Of a DNA stretch of 64,000 bases, positions 27,794 through 34,644 are shown in pieces. The stretch spans positions 3,906,001 through 3,970,000 of the forward strand of contig JBAGRP010000001.1 of assembly GCA_036924855.1 (NCBI GenBank), read 5' to 3'. This stretch comes from Nitrobacteraceae bacterium AZCC 2146. Its GTDB lineage: Bacteria > Pseudomonadota > Alphaproteobacteria > Rhizobiales > Xanthobacteraceae. The notes beneath the pieces are model-generated. The model saw only the letters and a list, made by a program, of their open reading frames with translations, had not been told where the DNA came from and made no database searches. Every line of letters starts with the position of its first letter. Position 1 is the first letter of the stretch. The translations under genes were made by a program, and so were the position numbers.

Positions 27794-28180
27794 ATGGATG
27801 ACGCCCACTACCCGACCCTGCGTGCCGTGCTTGCTTCGGCATTGATCAGCACAGCATTGACCCTGCCGGTGAGCGGCGCGCTGGCCCAGATGTCCGACAT
27901 GAAGAAGATGCCGGGGATGAACGACTCCAAGATGAGCGACACGAAGAAGACGAAAACTGCGGACGCAACCGGCACAATCACGGCCCTGAATGCAGCGAAC
28001 CACAAGATCACATTCGATCATGGTCCGATCCCTGCCATCGACTGGCCGGCAATGAAGATGGAATTCGCGGTCGCTCCTTCGGTTGATCTTGCGAAGCTGA
28101 AGACGGGTGACAAGGTCAAATTCACCCTGAGCGGATCCGGCAACACCTACACCGTACAATCGATCAGTCCAGTGCCCTAG
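27794..28180 (+). CDS. cusF: CusF-like periplasmic copper/silver-binding protein
   Basis: 128 residues. A signal peptide ends at GALAQ (near residue 31), followed by a Met-rich segment (MSDMKKMPGMNDSKMSD). The CusF_Ec beta-barrel carries HKITFDHGPIPAIDWPAMKM: the His, Trp and two Met of this segment are the copper-site residues of CusF. It hands Cu(I) or Ag(I) to the CusCBA pump encoded at 34645-40510. GGAGAA precedes the ATG. It is probably driven by the ECF-type promoter at 27721. Confidence 0.9.
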   Translation: MDDAHYPTLRAVLASALISTALTLPVSGALAQMSDMKKMPGMNDSKMSDTKKTKTADATGTITALNAANHKITFDHGPIPAIDWPAMKMEFAVAPSVDLAKLKTGDKVKFTLSGSGNTYTVQSISPVP

Positions 28181-28197
28181 TCCAGGGCGCGGACTCA

Positions 28198-28345
28198 CTA
28201 GCACGCATCTGCACGCAGCCAAATGCGAATTGACGCGGGCTTGATGAAGGCAAGATAGTTGGCCGCGACCTTGTCCTATCGGGTCGCGGCGCGCCGACAT
28301 TATTTGATCTGTTGAGGACGTTCGATCAAGTTGCACGCGGCTCGC
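28198..28345 (-). pseudogene. IS5-family transposase C-terminal remnant
   Basis: Read on the minus strand with small repairs, this gives ACNLIERPQQIK, RRAATR, then DKVAANYLAFIKPASIRIW, which matches the end of IS5-group transposases (ARNLVERFFNKLK ... RRVATRYDKLAANYLAF). Stop codons interrupt it. No inverted repeats are visible. Confidence 0.6.
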
Positions 28346-28470
28346 ACGTCCAAACCGATGCCTTCAACCTGCAAAACGGACAACCGGCGTTTCCGAGATT
28401 GCCCGCTAACCGGGCATGCTGCGGACATACCAAATCGACGCGAATGCCCCCGAAGCGGGCGTCCTCTTAA

Positions 28471-28704
28471 TTACCATGTGCGCGGAACGACAGTCTTCGT
28501 GCCACCTCGATAAGCGTGGGATTTGTTGGCTTTGACTCCTCGCGCGTAGATGTCGCCTCCCTGCGCGTAGATATCGCTTCCGCTGCTGATTTGCCGCGTC
28601 GTGGGAATACCCGATTTAGGGCCGCCCACATATTGCTGAGCGATGCTGGACACAGTCAGGAATGGCGTGATGAGTGCGAGGGTAAGGATGAATTTGATAG
28701 CCAT
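28471..28704 (-). CDS. small secreted protein
   Basis: 77 residues. A signal peptide (IKFILTLALITPFLTVSSIA|QQ) is followed by about 55 polar residues rich in Gly, Tyr and Ser with GGPKS and GGTKT motifs. The GGPKS motif and size resemble the secreted protein at 32950. GGAGAA precedes the ATG. A near match to the ECF promoter (28724-28749) lies upstream, so it may belong to the same regulon. Function unknown. Confidence 0.7.
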   Translation of the reverse strand: MAIKFILTLALITPFLTVSSIAQQYVGGPKSGIPTTRQISSGSDIYAQGGDIYARGVKANKSHAYRGGTKTVVPRTW

Positions 28705-28723
28705 GATTTTTCTCCGGCATTTA

Positions 28724-28749
28724 CTCGAAAAGTGCCACTGGCAGGCTAC
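28724..28749 (-). promoter_or_regulatory. near-match ECF promoter
   Basis: On the minus strand GTAGCC, 16-base spacer, CGAG; one mismatch in each block relative to the perfect sites nearby. It lies 20 bases before the ATG at 28704. Confidence 0.4.
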
Positions 28750-28862
28750 GCCCTTGGTGCATTGATCTTCATCAAAGAGGCGTGAGAATGCCTCGTTTTT
28801 AGTCTTCTGCGAAATCTCTTTCCCGCTGCTCAGGCGAGAGTCGCGCCGCCCCTTCCAGGAAA

Positions 28863-28879
28863 ACTGATTTAAAATCAGT
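28863..28879. promoter_or_regulatory. perfect palindrome upstream of a sigma-54-like promoter
   Basis: ACTGATT-TAA-AATCAGT, both 7-base arms exact. It lies about 25 bases upstream of the -24 element at 28904 and could be an operator; the regulator is unknown. Confidence 0.4.
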
Positions 28880-28903
28880 CGTTTAGTTGAATGTCTCGGC
28901 TAG

Positions 28904-28918
28904 TGGCACGCGATTTGC
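28904..28918 (+). promoter_or_regulatory. sigma-54-type promoter
   Basis: TGGCACG-N4-TTGC, a perfect -24/-12 match to the RpoN consensus. It lies 45 bases before the ATG at 28963. No NifA-type TGT-N10-ACA site was found upstream. Confidence 0.6.
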
Positions 28919-28962
28919 GACGCCTGGCGCAGGATTGACCCGACACTGCCGAGGAAAAAGAC

Positions 28963-29490
28963 ATGCGAGCGTGCCTGATTGCTGCCGTTATATCGACGGC
29001 GCTAACCGTTACATCGGCTTCCGCGACCGTAATTATCAGCGATGACGTCGGCGGTAAGATGAAGGACTACACGACGCACTTCCGACAGGTGCGCGACTCC
29101 GGCGAGCCCGTCGTCATTTCCGGCACATGCGTTTCGGCCTGCACAATGGTGCTCGGGTTCGTCTCGAGCGGCCGAATGTGCGCCACCCCTAATGCGGTGC
29201 TTGGTTTCCATGCCGCATGGATGCTCGATAGCTCCGGCAAACGCGTCGTCAGTGCGTCCGGGACGCAGGATCTAATGAACACCTATCCAGCTCCTGTGCG
29301 CGCCTGGATCGCACGGCGCGGCGGGTTGACCCCAAAAATGATGTACCTGCGAGGTCGTGATCTCGCCGCCATTGTGGCGCCCTGCAATAGCTCACGCGTG
29401 GCATCTGCTTCGCAGCGCGAAGCGCTTCGGGGCGGCGTTCGTCAAGTTGACGATACAAATACGCCTCGCGCCAGTTTTGGCGCGCGCTGA
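28963..29490 (+). CDS. secreted ClpP/crotonase-like protein (COG3904-like)
   Basis: 175 residues. A signal peptide (residues 1-22, ending SASA) precedes SGTCVSACTMVLGFVSSG and AVLGFHAAW, the Ser/Cys-rich turn and the FHAA strand of periplasmic ClpP-fold proteins; then WIARRGGLTPKMMYLRG. A GAGGAAAAAG site precedes the ATG, and a sigma-54-type promoter lies 45 bases upstream. The C-terminal ~30 residues look atypical and may be altered. Biochemical activity unknown. Confidence 0.7.
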   Translation: MRACLIAAVISTALTVTSASATVIISDDVGGKMKDYTTHFRQVRDSGEPVVISGTCVSACTMVLGFVSSGRMCATPNAVLGFHAAWMLDSSGKRVVSASGTQDLMNTYPAPVRAWIARRGGLTPKMMYLRGRDLAAIVAPCNSSRVASASQREALRGGVRQVDDTNTPRASFGAR

Positions 29491-29627
29491 GTAACTGTCG
29501 CAGTATCGAGCCCAGAATTGCGCCGTCGCACTGGCTTGCTAATTCGTCGAGCTTGCACAACATCAGCACTCTTCGAGCCGCCCTATATTAGCCAGACCTG
29601 CAAGAGCCCGACACCTCCGTCAGCGTC

Positions 29628-29894
29628 TCATTCGGATTGCTTCGGTGATCTGGTGCCGTGCTTCATGCACATGAACATCATCATCGTGCAGGGCAGAAGT
29701 GCCGCGAGGGGAAGCAATCCCGCTGCGGCTAACCAGTTCCAGTTCAGCACAACTGCGGCGACAATCCCAACGCCGAGCAGAAGATACAGCACCAAACGGT
29801 GTCGAGCGAAATACCTCGTAACTGTCTTGGGGAATCGATCGGCCGCGTCAGCCGACGCCTTGTGTTGAGGCAAGTTACGATCAAGCAGTGTCAT
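29628..29894 (-). CDS. small membrane protein, DUF2933-like
   Basis: 88 residues with two hydrophobic helices (LVLYLLLGVGIVAAVVL and LAAAGLLPLAALLPCTMMMF) and a Cys/Met/His tail (CTMMMFMCMKHG). This resembles DUF2933 proteins, often found beside copper-resistance genes. Thiol and thioether residues could bind copper; this is inference. Confidence 0.6.
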   Translation of the reverse strand: MTLLDRNLPQHKASADAADRFPKTVTRYFARHRLVLYLLLGVGIVAAVVLNWNWLAAAGLLPLAALLPCTMMMFMCMKHGTRSPKQSE

Positions 29895-30059
29895 AGGATT
29901 CCCCCGTCTTCTGGTGAACGAAAGGATACGCCACCCCTCCCGGCTGCGGGGGGTGACCTTGATGTGCAGCCGGTTTCAATTCTGGGTCAGATCAATGAAT
30001 GCTCGCCGACGCCCGCTTGTGCAACTCGGGTTGCGCGCATCATTGCTCCTAGCTACCCG

Positions 30060-30296
30060 TTATCGAGGCGTCGCAGCACGCTGGTGGTGCCGCACTTTCC
30101 TCGGGACCTGCACCTGCGTTGTCGTGCGCGGCTCCCAGGCAAATATTGAACTCTGGGCGCTACCGGCCGCGGTGCCCGATCTGGCCTCATTCGGCCAATA
30201 CCGCTTGTCCGAAATTGTCGCGCCGGCGTAGGCAGACGCCGACATCGCAAAAATCGGCAGGGCGAGCGAAATTGCAAGAAGGTGTTTGGTTAACAT
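30060..30296 (-). CDS. small secreted protein, paralogue of 32950
   Basis: 78 residues: signal peptide starting MLTKHLLAISLALP and ending near AYA|G, then a short polar chain with the YWPNEA motif. The first half matches the protein at 32950 closely (YWPSEA there). The C-terminal part differs because the reading frame diverges. A perfect ECF promoter lies upstream at 30348-30373. Function unknown, presumably periplasmic. Confidence 0.75.
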   Translation of the reverse strand: MLTKHLLAISLALPIFAMSASAYAGATISDKRYWPNEARSGTAAGSAQSSIFAWEPRTTTQVQVPRKVRHHQRAATPR

Positions 30297-30347
30297 GGTC
30301 CGGCTCCATCATTTTGGAAGCGCGTCATGTGCGCTTCTAACCATGAG

Positions 30348-30373
30348 TTCGGAATAGTTTGTCTGCCGGTTAC
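30348..30373 (-). promoter_or_regulatory. ECF (SigF-type) promoter of the 30296 gene
   Basis: Minus strand: GTAACC (30373-30368), 16-base spacer, CGAA (30351-30348), 52 bases before the ATG. Confidence 0.8.
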
Positions 30374-30399
30374 AGGCTCACGCCAACGTGAAGCCACCT

Positions 30400-30470
30400 G
30401 ACACCCATTAAGTTAACGCACGGGCGTCCCAATGCTGCGGTTGCTAAGGTGCACCGCACAAACCAAAACT
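30400..30470 (-). pseudogene. nrsF 3'-end remnant
   Basis: Reads CTLATAALGRP, matching CTLAGAALGPR at the C terminus of the NrsF-like protein encoded at 33334. No other part of nrsF is present here; it came along with the duplicated small gene. Confidence 0.6.
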
Positions 30471-30554
30471 ATCAGACGCGTTCTGTAGGGCGCTAATGTT
30501 CTTTCGATAGACCGTCGACAAAGACAAAGGTTCGCGTATCGCGTAGAACTCACG

Positions 30555-31835
30555 TCACTTGATCGTAAAAGGTATGATGAGGTCGCTGGCAAACGTCCAT
30601 TGCGAACTCTTCGTTCCTCCGCCGAATGGCACAGTATTGTTCAAGGACGTGTCGTAGCGAATCTCCGGCCTGATAACGAGGCCTTCGAGTTCTTTCGGGA
30701 CGGGTGGCTTGATGGCAAGTCCGACCGTCAGCGCACCGTAGGTCGTCGCTCCGCCGCTGATCGCCGTAGCAAAAGGATTGCCATGTTCGATCCCGACAAA
30801 GTCCAGATTGCCGGGGAAAGAGGCGACAAAGAAGCCGTTATTGTCCCGCCAGATCTCTCCCCGTCCAGTGATCTTGAGCCAGTCGTTGATCGTGTAGGTG
30901 GCATATTGGGCCACACCGTAGCCTGTCGCGTTAAACCCATCATCACGAATGTAGTTGAGGTCAGTCGTCAGCGTGAGCTTGTCGGTTGCCTTCCAGATGA
31001 CGGTCACGTCATTGAGATAACGAAGAGCAGTGTTGGGATTGACGCCGGCAAGAACGACGGACGAAACATTGGGATTTTCTGGACCGATATGGGTAGTTGC
31101 AGAAACAGTCAACGCACCGCCCAGCAAATTCAGGCCGAAACCACCGTGGAACGCAGCCGCTTTGTTATTGTCGCCGCAATTGAAGCAATCAACGCGATTG
31201 CCGAAGGTCGTATTCACGCCCGTGTCAACGCCTAGGTAGATATCGAGCATCGGGTTGACATGCGTGGTCGTCATGATTCCGGTGTGTTTGAAGGGGATAC
31301 CGAAATTGAAAATATAGGAATGCGTGTAAAGCGCATTGTCAGGCGCGTAGATGACTTCCGCGCCTTCCAGGGTCACGTACTGTCCGACCTTTACGTCCAC
31401 GCCGCCGGAAGTAAGCCACGGCAGATGGAACAGAGCATGCGCTTCGACGATGTCAAACTGATTGCGTTCGCCAATTGATTGGTCGAACTCACCCAGGAAG
31501 TGCGTATATCGTGCATCCGAACCGTACATCGCCTGGAACTTAAACCCAAAATCGTATCCGGCTGCTTTCGGGTCGAGAGGCCGTTGCACCGTCAGCAAAG
31601 CCTGGTTCAAGAAAAATGAATTGGACTTGTCCGTAAAGAGCTGGCCGAAATTCCCGCCGGCGGAATCATTCGAATTGACCGTACCGCCCACTTCCACGTG
31701 ACCGGTTATCGTCAATGTATCCCACCAGGAGGGCATGGGCGGCGGCGCTTTGACAGCCTTCATAGGCATATCCGCGGCGCTGGCCGCCGTCATAGCGGCG
31801 AATGCGATTGCCGCGGATGTGATGATCTTCTTCAT
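30555..31835 (-). CDS. outer-membrane beta-barrel protein (porin-like)
   Basis: 426 residues. The signal peptide MKKIITSAAIAFAAMTAASA is followed by a Pro-rich linker and alternating amphipathic strands ending in a typical outer-membrane C terminus (TFASDLIIPFTIK). The WWDTLTITGHVEVGG start resembles the BBP2/DUF1597-type barrel family. A CFNCGD pair lies in a predicted loop. The start at 31835 has AGGGG upstream. It likely forms a channel or surface protein; substrate unknown. It sits between the two copies of the duplicated segment. Confidence 0.8.
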   Translation of the reverse strand: MKKIITSAAIAFAAMTAASAADMPMKAVKAPPPMPSWWDTLTITGHVEVGGTVNSNDSAGGNFGQLFTDKSNSFFLNQALLTVQRPLDPKAAGYDFGFKFQAMYGSDARYTHFLGEFDQSIGERNQFDIVEAHALFHLPWLTSGGVDVKVGQYVTLEGAEVIYAPDNALYTHSYIFNFGIPFKHTGIMTTTHVNPMLDIYLGVDTGVNTTFGNRVDCFNCGDNNKAAAFHGGFGLNLLGGALTVSATTHIGPENPNVSSVVLAGVNPNTALRYLNDVTVIWKATDKLTLTTDLNYIRDDGFNATGYGVAQYATYTINDWLKITGRGEIWRDNNGFFVASFPGNLDFVGIEHGNPFATAISGGATTYGALTVGLAIKPPVPKELEGLVIRPEIRYDTSLNNTVPFGGGTKSSQWTFASDLIIPFTIK

Positions 31836-32238
31836 TATGTGCCCCTGACCTTCAGTGGGCCCCCTCGCCATTGAGTGAGTCCCTCGCCACTGATTGTTTG
31901 AACGCCCCAAGATTTTCGCTATCGGAAACAGAGTCGGTCACGCGCGTGCAAAATTTATTGCGCTGCATATGAAGCGTCGCAAGGCAACCGTACCGACAGT
32001 TTTTCGGCAATTGCTGACTTATTGATCATCGCCGAGCGAAGATTTTTCGATCTTTCCAGAGTGTTGCAATCCGGACACGGCCATTTCGTCCGTCGTCGCA
32101 TTTTCGTTTAGTGCGTTGTCTAAGCCGCCCAACGAATGAAAGCCCAGCCGCGCCCCAACAGCGAGGTGGGAGCGATGCCGGGATTTCCGTGGTGCAACAG
32201 ATGAGCAGTAGGTGGCGGCTCAGAGATCTGAAGTTTCG
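31836..32238. other. gene-free stretch
   Basis: About 400 bases upstream of the barrel gene. It contains two copies of CCTCGCCA-x-TGA at 31864-31890 as a short direct repeat. No gene seen. Confidence 0.35.
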
Positions 32239-32697
32239 CTATCTTGAGGAAGGAGCTTTTGCAGCGGACGCTTTTTCGTCGACGCTCGCGTTTTTCTGGG
32301 CGTCGATCTCACGCAGCAGCGCCGGTCCGGACCAGACAACAGTGCCATCGTCTTCCATGATGAACGCGATAAAACGGGTCATGGTCTCCCTCTGCCGGGC
32401 GGCGCTTTCCAGGGCGCTTTTATTGTCCGGATGTTGCTCGGACCGAACAACGGATGCAGAGGTTGATATTGGGTCGTCGGCATAGTCGGTACAGAGAAGT
32501 ATCACAGGGCCAAACTCCGACCGCTGCTTCCAAAGACGCAGCAGCTCTTGACAGGCAAGCTCCACGGCAAGCGGTACCGGCCTGATCTCGCTTTCCCAAT
32601 ACTGAACGGCGCCGCGACTAAGCCCGAGCTTTCCCCCGGCTTCGACCTGCGTGTATCCCAATTTCCTCCGCCACTTCTTGAAGCCCCACAGGTCCAT
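32239..32697 (-). CDS. XRE-type HTH regulator
   Basis: 152 residues. Residues 1-60 form a Cro/C1-type HTH (LGYTQVEAGGKLGLSRGAVQ, then YWES). The C-terminal half is of unknown fold with an FIAFIMEDDGTVVWSGPALL strand-helix end. The start at 32697 fits the HTH beginning. Target unknown; it lies between the barrel gene and the small secreted gene, all on the minus strand. Confidence 0.7.
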   Translation of the reverse strand: MDLWGFKKWRRKLGYTQVEAGGKLGLSRGAVQYWESEIRPVPLAVELACQELLRLWKQRSEFGPVILLCTDYADDPISTSASVVRSEQHPDNKSALESAARQRETMTRFIAFIMEDDGTVVWSGPALLREIDAQKNASVDEKASAAKAPSSR

Positions 32698-32949
32698 AGC
32701 GTTATCCCGGAATTGCAACAGAGGAAGATTCCGAAGTAGATCGGACGCAAGGTCTTGGTGCAAAAACTTCGTCAATGGCGGCAATGCACGACCGGTATTT
32801 TGCGTCCACTCACTGGCAGTTCATTTAACCGGTGGAAGCAACTGCAACTGCGACTGCGCGGATTTCAGTCGCGCAGTCGCAGACTCATATTTCGATGAAC
32901 TCTCGACGAAGACGTCCTGAAAGGCCAAGTGATTACTCGTGGGTGCTAT

Positions 32950-33216
32950 TCACCAAGGAGATTTAGGCCCGCCGTGATAGCGCGGGGAAGATCCACCCTC
33001 GTTCGTGTTCGAAATGGGCTGCAGACGTGACGCGCCTCGGTCGTACGCGAATGCAGAGCTTGGGTTGTTTTGCGGGGCGGTTACGCCATGCACGGTCCGC
33101 TTGGCCTCACTCGGCCAATAGCTCTTGCTCGTGATCGTCTCGCCCGCGTAGGCCGTCGCAGACATCGCGATCAGCGGCAGCAAGAGTGAAAGTTTAAGAA
33201 GGTGTTTCGTTAACAT
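32950..33216 (-). CDS. small secreted protein in the ECF locus
   Basis: 88 residues. Signal peptide MLTKHLLKLSLLLPLIAMSA, cleavage near AYA|G, then a polar chain with YWPSEAKR and an end SPRYHGGPKSPW. A perfect ECF promoter lies at 33269-33294. It sits just after the anti-sigma gene. Its paralogue is at 30060. It is a likely output of the ECF pathway in the periplasm, with unknown biochemistry. Confidence 0.8.
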   Translation of the reverse strand: MLTKHLLKLSLLLPLIAMSATAYAGETITSKSYWPSEAKRTVHGVTAPQNNPSSAFAYDRGASRLQPISNTNEGGSSPRYHGGPKSPW

Positions 33217-33268
33217 GGTCCGGCTCCATCGTTGTTGGAAGCGCGTCCTGTGCGCTTCTACAAATGAG

Positions 33269-33294
33269 TTCGGAGCAAATCATCTGGCGGTTAC
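33269..33294 (-). promoter_or_regulatory. ECF (SigF-type) promoter of the 33216 gene
   Basis: Minus strand: GTAACC (33294-33289), 16-base spacer, CGAA (33272-33269), 53 bases before the ATG. The same spacing occurs in the duplicated copy. Confidence 0.82.
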
Positions 33295-33333
33295 AAGCTC
33301 ACGCTGACGTGAAGCCGAACGCGGGAACGCCTT

Positions 33334-33975
33334 TTACCAACGCAACAGCCGCGGTCCCAATGCCGCGCCTGCCAGGGTGCACAGCGCAATCGTGCCGCCG
33401 TACCACACCGCGACGAACGGCAATGAATCGTCCGTGCAGTGAAGAGCGTAAGCCATCGCGCTCACGCCGCCAGCAACGAGGCCCGCGAAAGCCCCGGTCC
33501 GCGCGAGATCTGTCGGCGCCCCTCTTCGCACCGCCCAGATGGAGATCGCGAACGGAACGATCGCAATGATCGGAACGGAGAGAAGGCATTCCAGCCATTC
33601 GTCTCCGAGAATCATCGTGTCCCAATGCGACCGTGGCGCAAGCCCGAGGCTGACCGCGGCAAGGGCGATGATGGCCAGGAACGGTAACGCGACCAGGAAG
33701 GGCCGCGTCCTCCGTTCGCCGCCCGGGCGGGCGAGCCTCGTCAGATACACCAACGCGAGACCGACGACGCCCACCGTAAAGGAGAGCTTCACGACGAGGA
33801 AGATCAATGCGCGTGTAGTTACGAGGTCCGGGCGGACGCCCAAAGCGACGCATGCGATGACCAGCGCCGCGATCCCGCTTGCCGCGCCGGCCAGGCTCAG
33901 CGTGCGAACGAGCGAAGTTCGATCGACCGGCCTTGCGCTGATGCTCAGCATCTCCACCAATTCGTCGGTCTTCAT
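33334..33975 (-). CDS. nrsF: NrsF-type (DUF1109) anti-sigma factor
   Basis: 213 residues with a short cytoplasmic N terminus (MKTDELVEMLS) and six hydrophobic segments. This is the layout of NrsF/OsrA membrane anti-sigma factors that hold SigF-type ECF factors and release them on metal or oxidant stress. Cysteines occur in several segments (IACVAL, LECLLS, LHCTDD, ALCTLA), and such cysteines are the sensing residues in studied members. It overlaps the sigma gene stop by ATGA, so the pair is translated together. Confidence 0.9.
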   Translation of the reverse strand: MKTDELVEMLSISARPVDRTSLVRTLSLAGAASGIAALVIACVALGVRPDLVTTRALIFLVVKLSFTVGVVGLALVYLTRLARPGGERRTRPFLVALPFLAIIALAAVSLGLAPRSHWDTMILGDEWLECLLSVPIIAIVPFAISIWAVRRGAPTDLARTGAFAGLVAGGVSAMAYALHCTDDSLPFVAVWYGGTIALCTLAGAALGPRLLRW

Positions 33976-34529
33976 GCTCTCGTTTCCTTGGCGATTAGGG
34001 CCGCCAGCGTTTTAAGTCCACGGTGAAGATTCACCTTTACCCCGGATTCAGAGATGCCGCACCGTTCCGCGGCCTCGGCAACGCTCTGTCCGTCCAGCTT
34101 CACGGCAACGATGGAACATCGCATCTTCTCGGGCAGCCGTTGCATGAGCCGTTTGAGGTCGAAACTGCTTTCGGCGCTCAGACTGTCGTCGTGTGCCATG
34201 ACCTCGTCCGCTTCGTCGATCGGCACGTCGGTCAGCGAAGTTCGGGTTCTTCGCAAGAAGTCGATCAACTTGTAGCGGGCGATCGCATGCACCCACGGCG
34301 TGAGCGGCTCGGCGGGATCATAGGTATGTCTCTTGAAGTGGATCGCCAATACCGCCTCCTGGACCAGATCTTCCGCTTCCGCAGCACCCCTCCCTATTCT
34401 GGCGAGCCTGCCCTTGTAGTACGCGCGCAGACGCCGGCTCAGCCGGTCGAGCAGGACGCGGTGCGAGGCCGCGTCGCCGTTGAGGCCCGCGAGCATCAGG
34501 ACCTTGAGCTCGAGTTCGGGGCTCGTCAT
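33972..34529 (-). CDS. sigF: ECF sigma factor, SigF type
   Basis: 185 residues with sigma region 2 (EDLVQEAVLAIHFKRHTYDP ... WVHAIARYKLIDFLRR) and region 4 (LPEKMRCSIVAVKLDGQSVA, then GVKVNLHRGLK). The pairing with NrsF places it in the SigF/EcfF group. A perfect copy of its presumed own promoter (34550-34575) lies upstream, implying autoregulation. It lies directly downstream of the cusCBA operon on the same strand. Confidence 0.92.
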   Translation of the reverse strand: MTSPELELKVLMLAGLNGDAASHRVLLDRLSRRLRAYYKGRLARIGRGAAEAEDLVQEAVLAIHFKRHTYDPAEPLTPWVHAIARYKLIDFLRRTRTSLTDVPIDEADEVMAHDDSLSAESSFDLKRLMQRLPEKMRCSIVAVKLDGQSVAEAAERCGISESGVKVNLHRGLKTLAALIAKETRA

Positions 34530-34549
34530 GGCCGCGCCTTCATCATGAG

Positions 34550-34575
34550 TTCGCAGCGCCGGCGATCTCGGTTAC
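34550..34575 (-). promoter_or_regulatory. ECF (SigF-type) autoregulatory promoter
   Basis: Minus strand: GTAACC (34575-34570), 16-base spacer, CGAA (34553-34550), 21 bases before the sigma gene ATG at 34529. Confidence 0.82.
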
Positions 34576-34644
34576 AGGCGGGAGCGCAGAAACCGAAAAA
34601 ATTGCACCGGCGCGAAACCGAGCCCGGCCGGGGTGGCTGTCCAT

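Larger units (their letters stand above)
30053..30480 (-). repeat. segmental duplication, copy 1
   Basis: The small-protein gene, its leader, its ECF promoter and about 75 bases corresponding to the 3' end of the NrsF gene are homologous to 32950-33400. The leader matches almost base for base (GGTCCGGCTCCATC, GGAAGCGCGTC, GTGCGCTTCTA). Confidence 0.75.
32950..33400 (-). repeat. segmental duplication, copy 2 (parent)
   Basis: Contains the complete small gene, promoter and the 3' end of the intact nrsF gene, so this is the likely source of the copy at 30053-30480. Confidence 0.75.

Noticed and set aside
27488..28336. Long minus-strand open frame over the cusF region
   Set aside because: It is antisense to a clear CusF gene, has no domain, and covers the IS5 remnant as well.
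28444..28461. GCCC...GGGC hairpin as a terminator after the 28471 gene
   Set aside because: The stem is only four pairs in phase and no T-run follows on the relevant strand.
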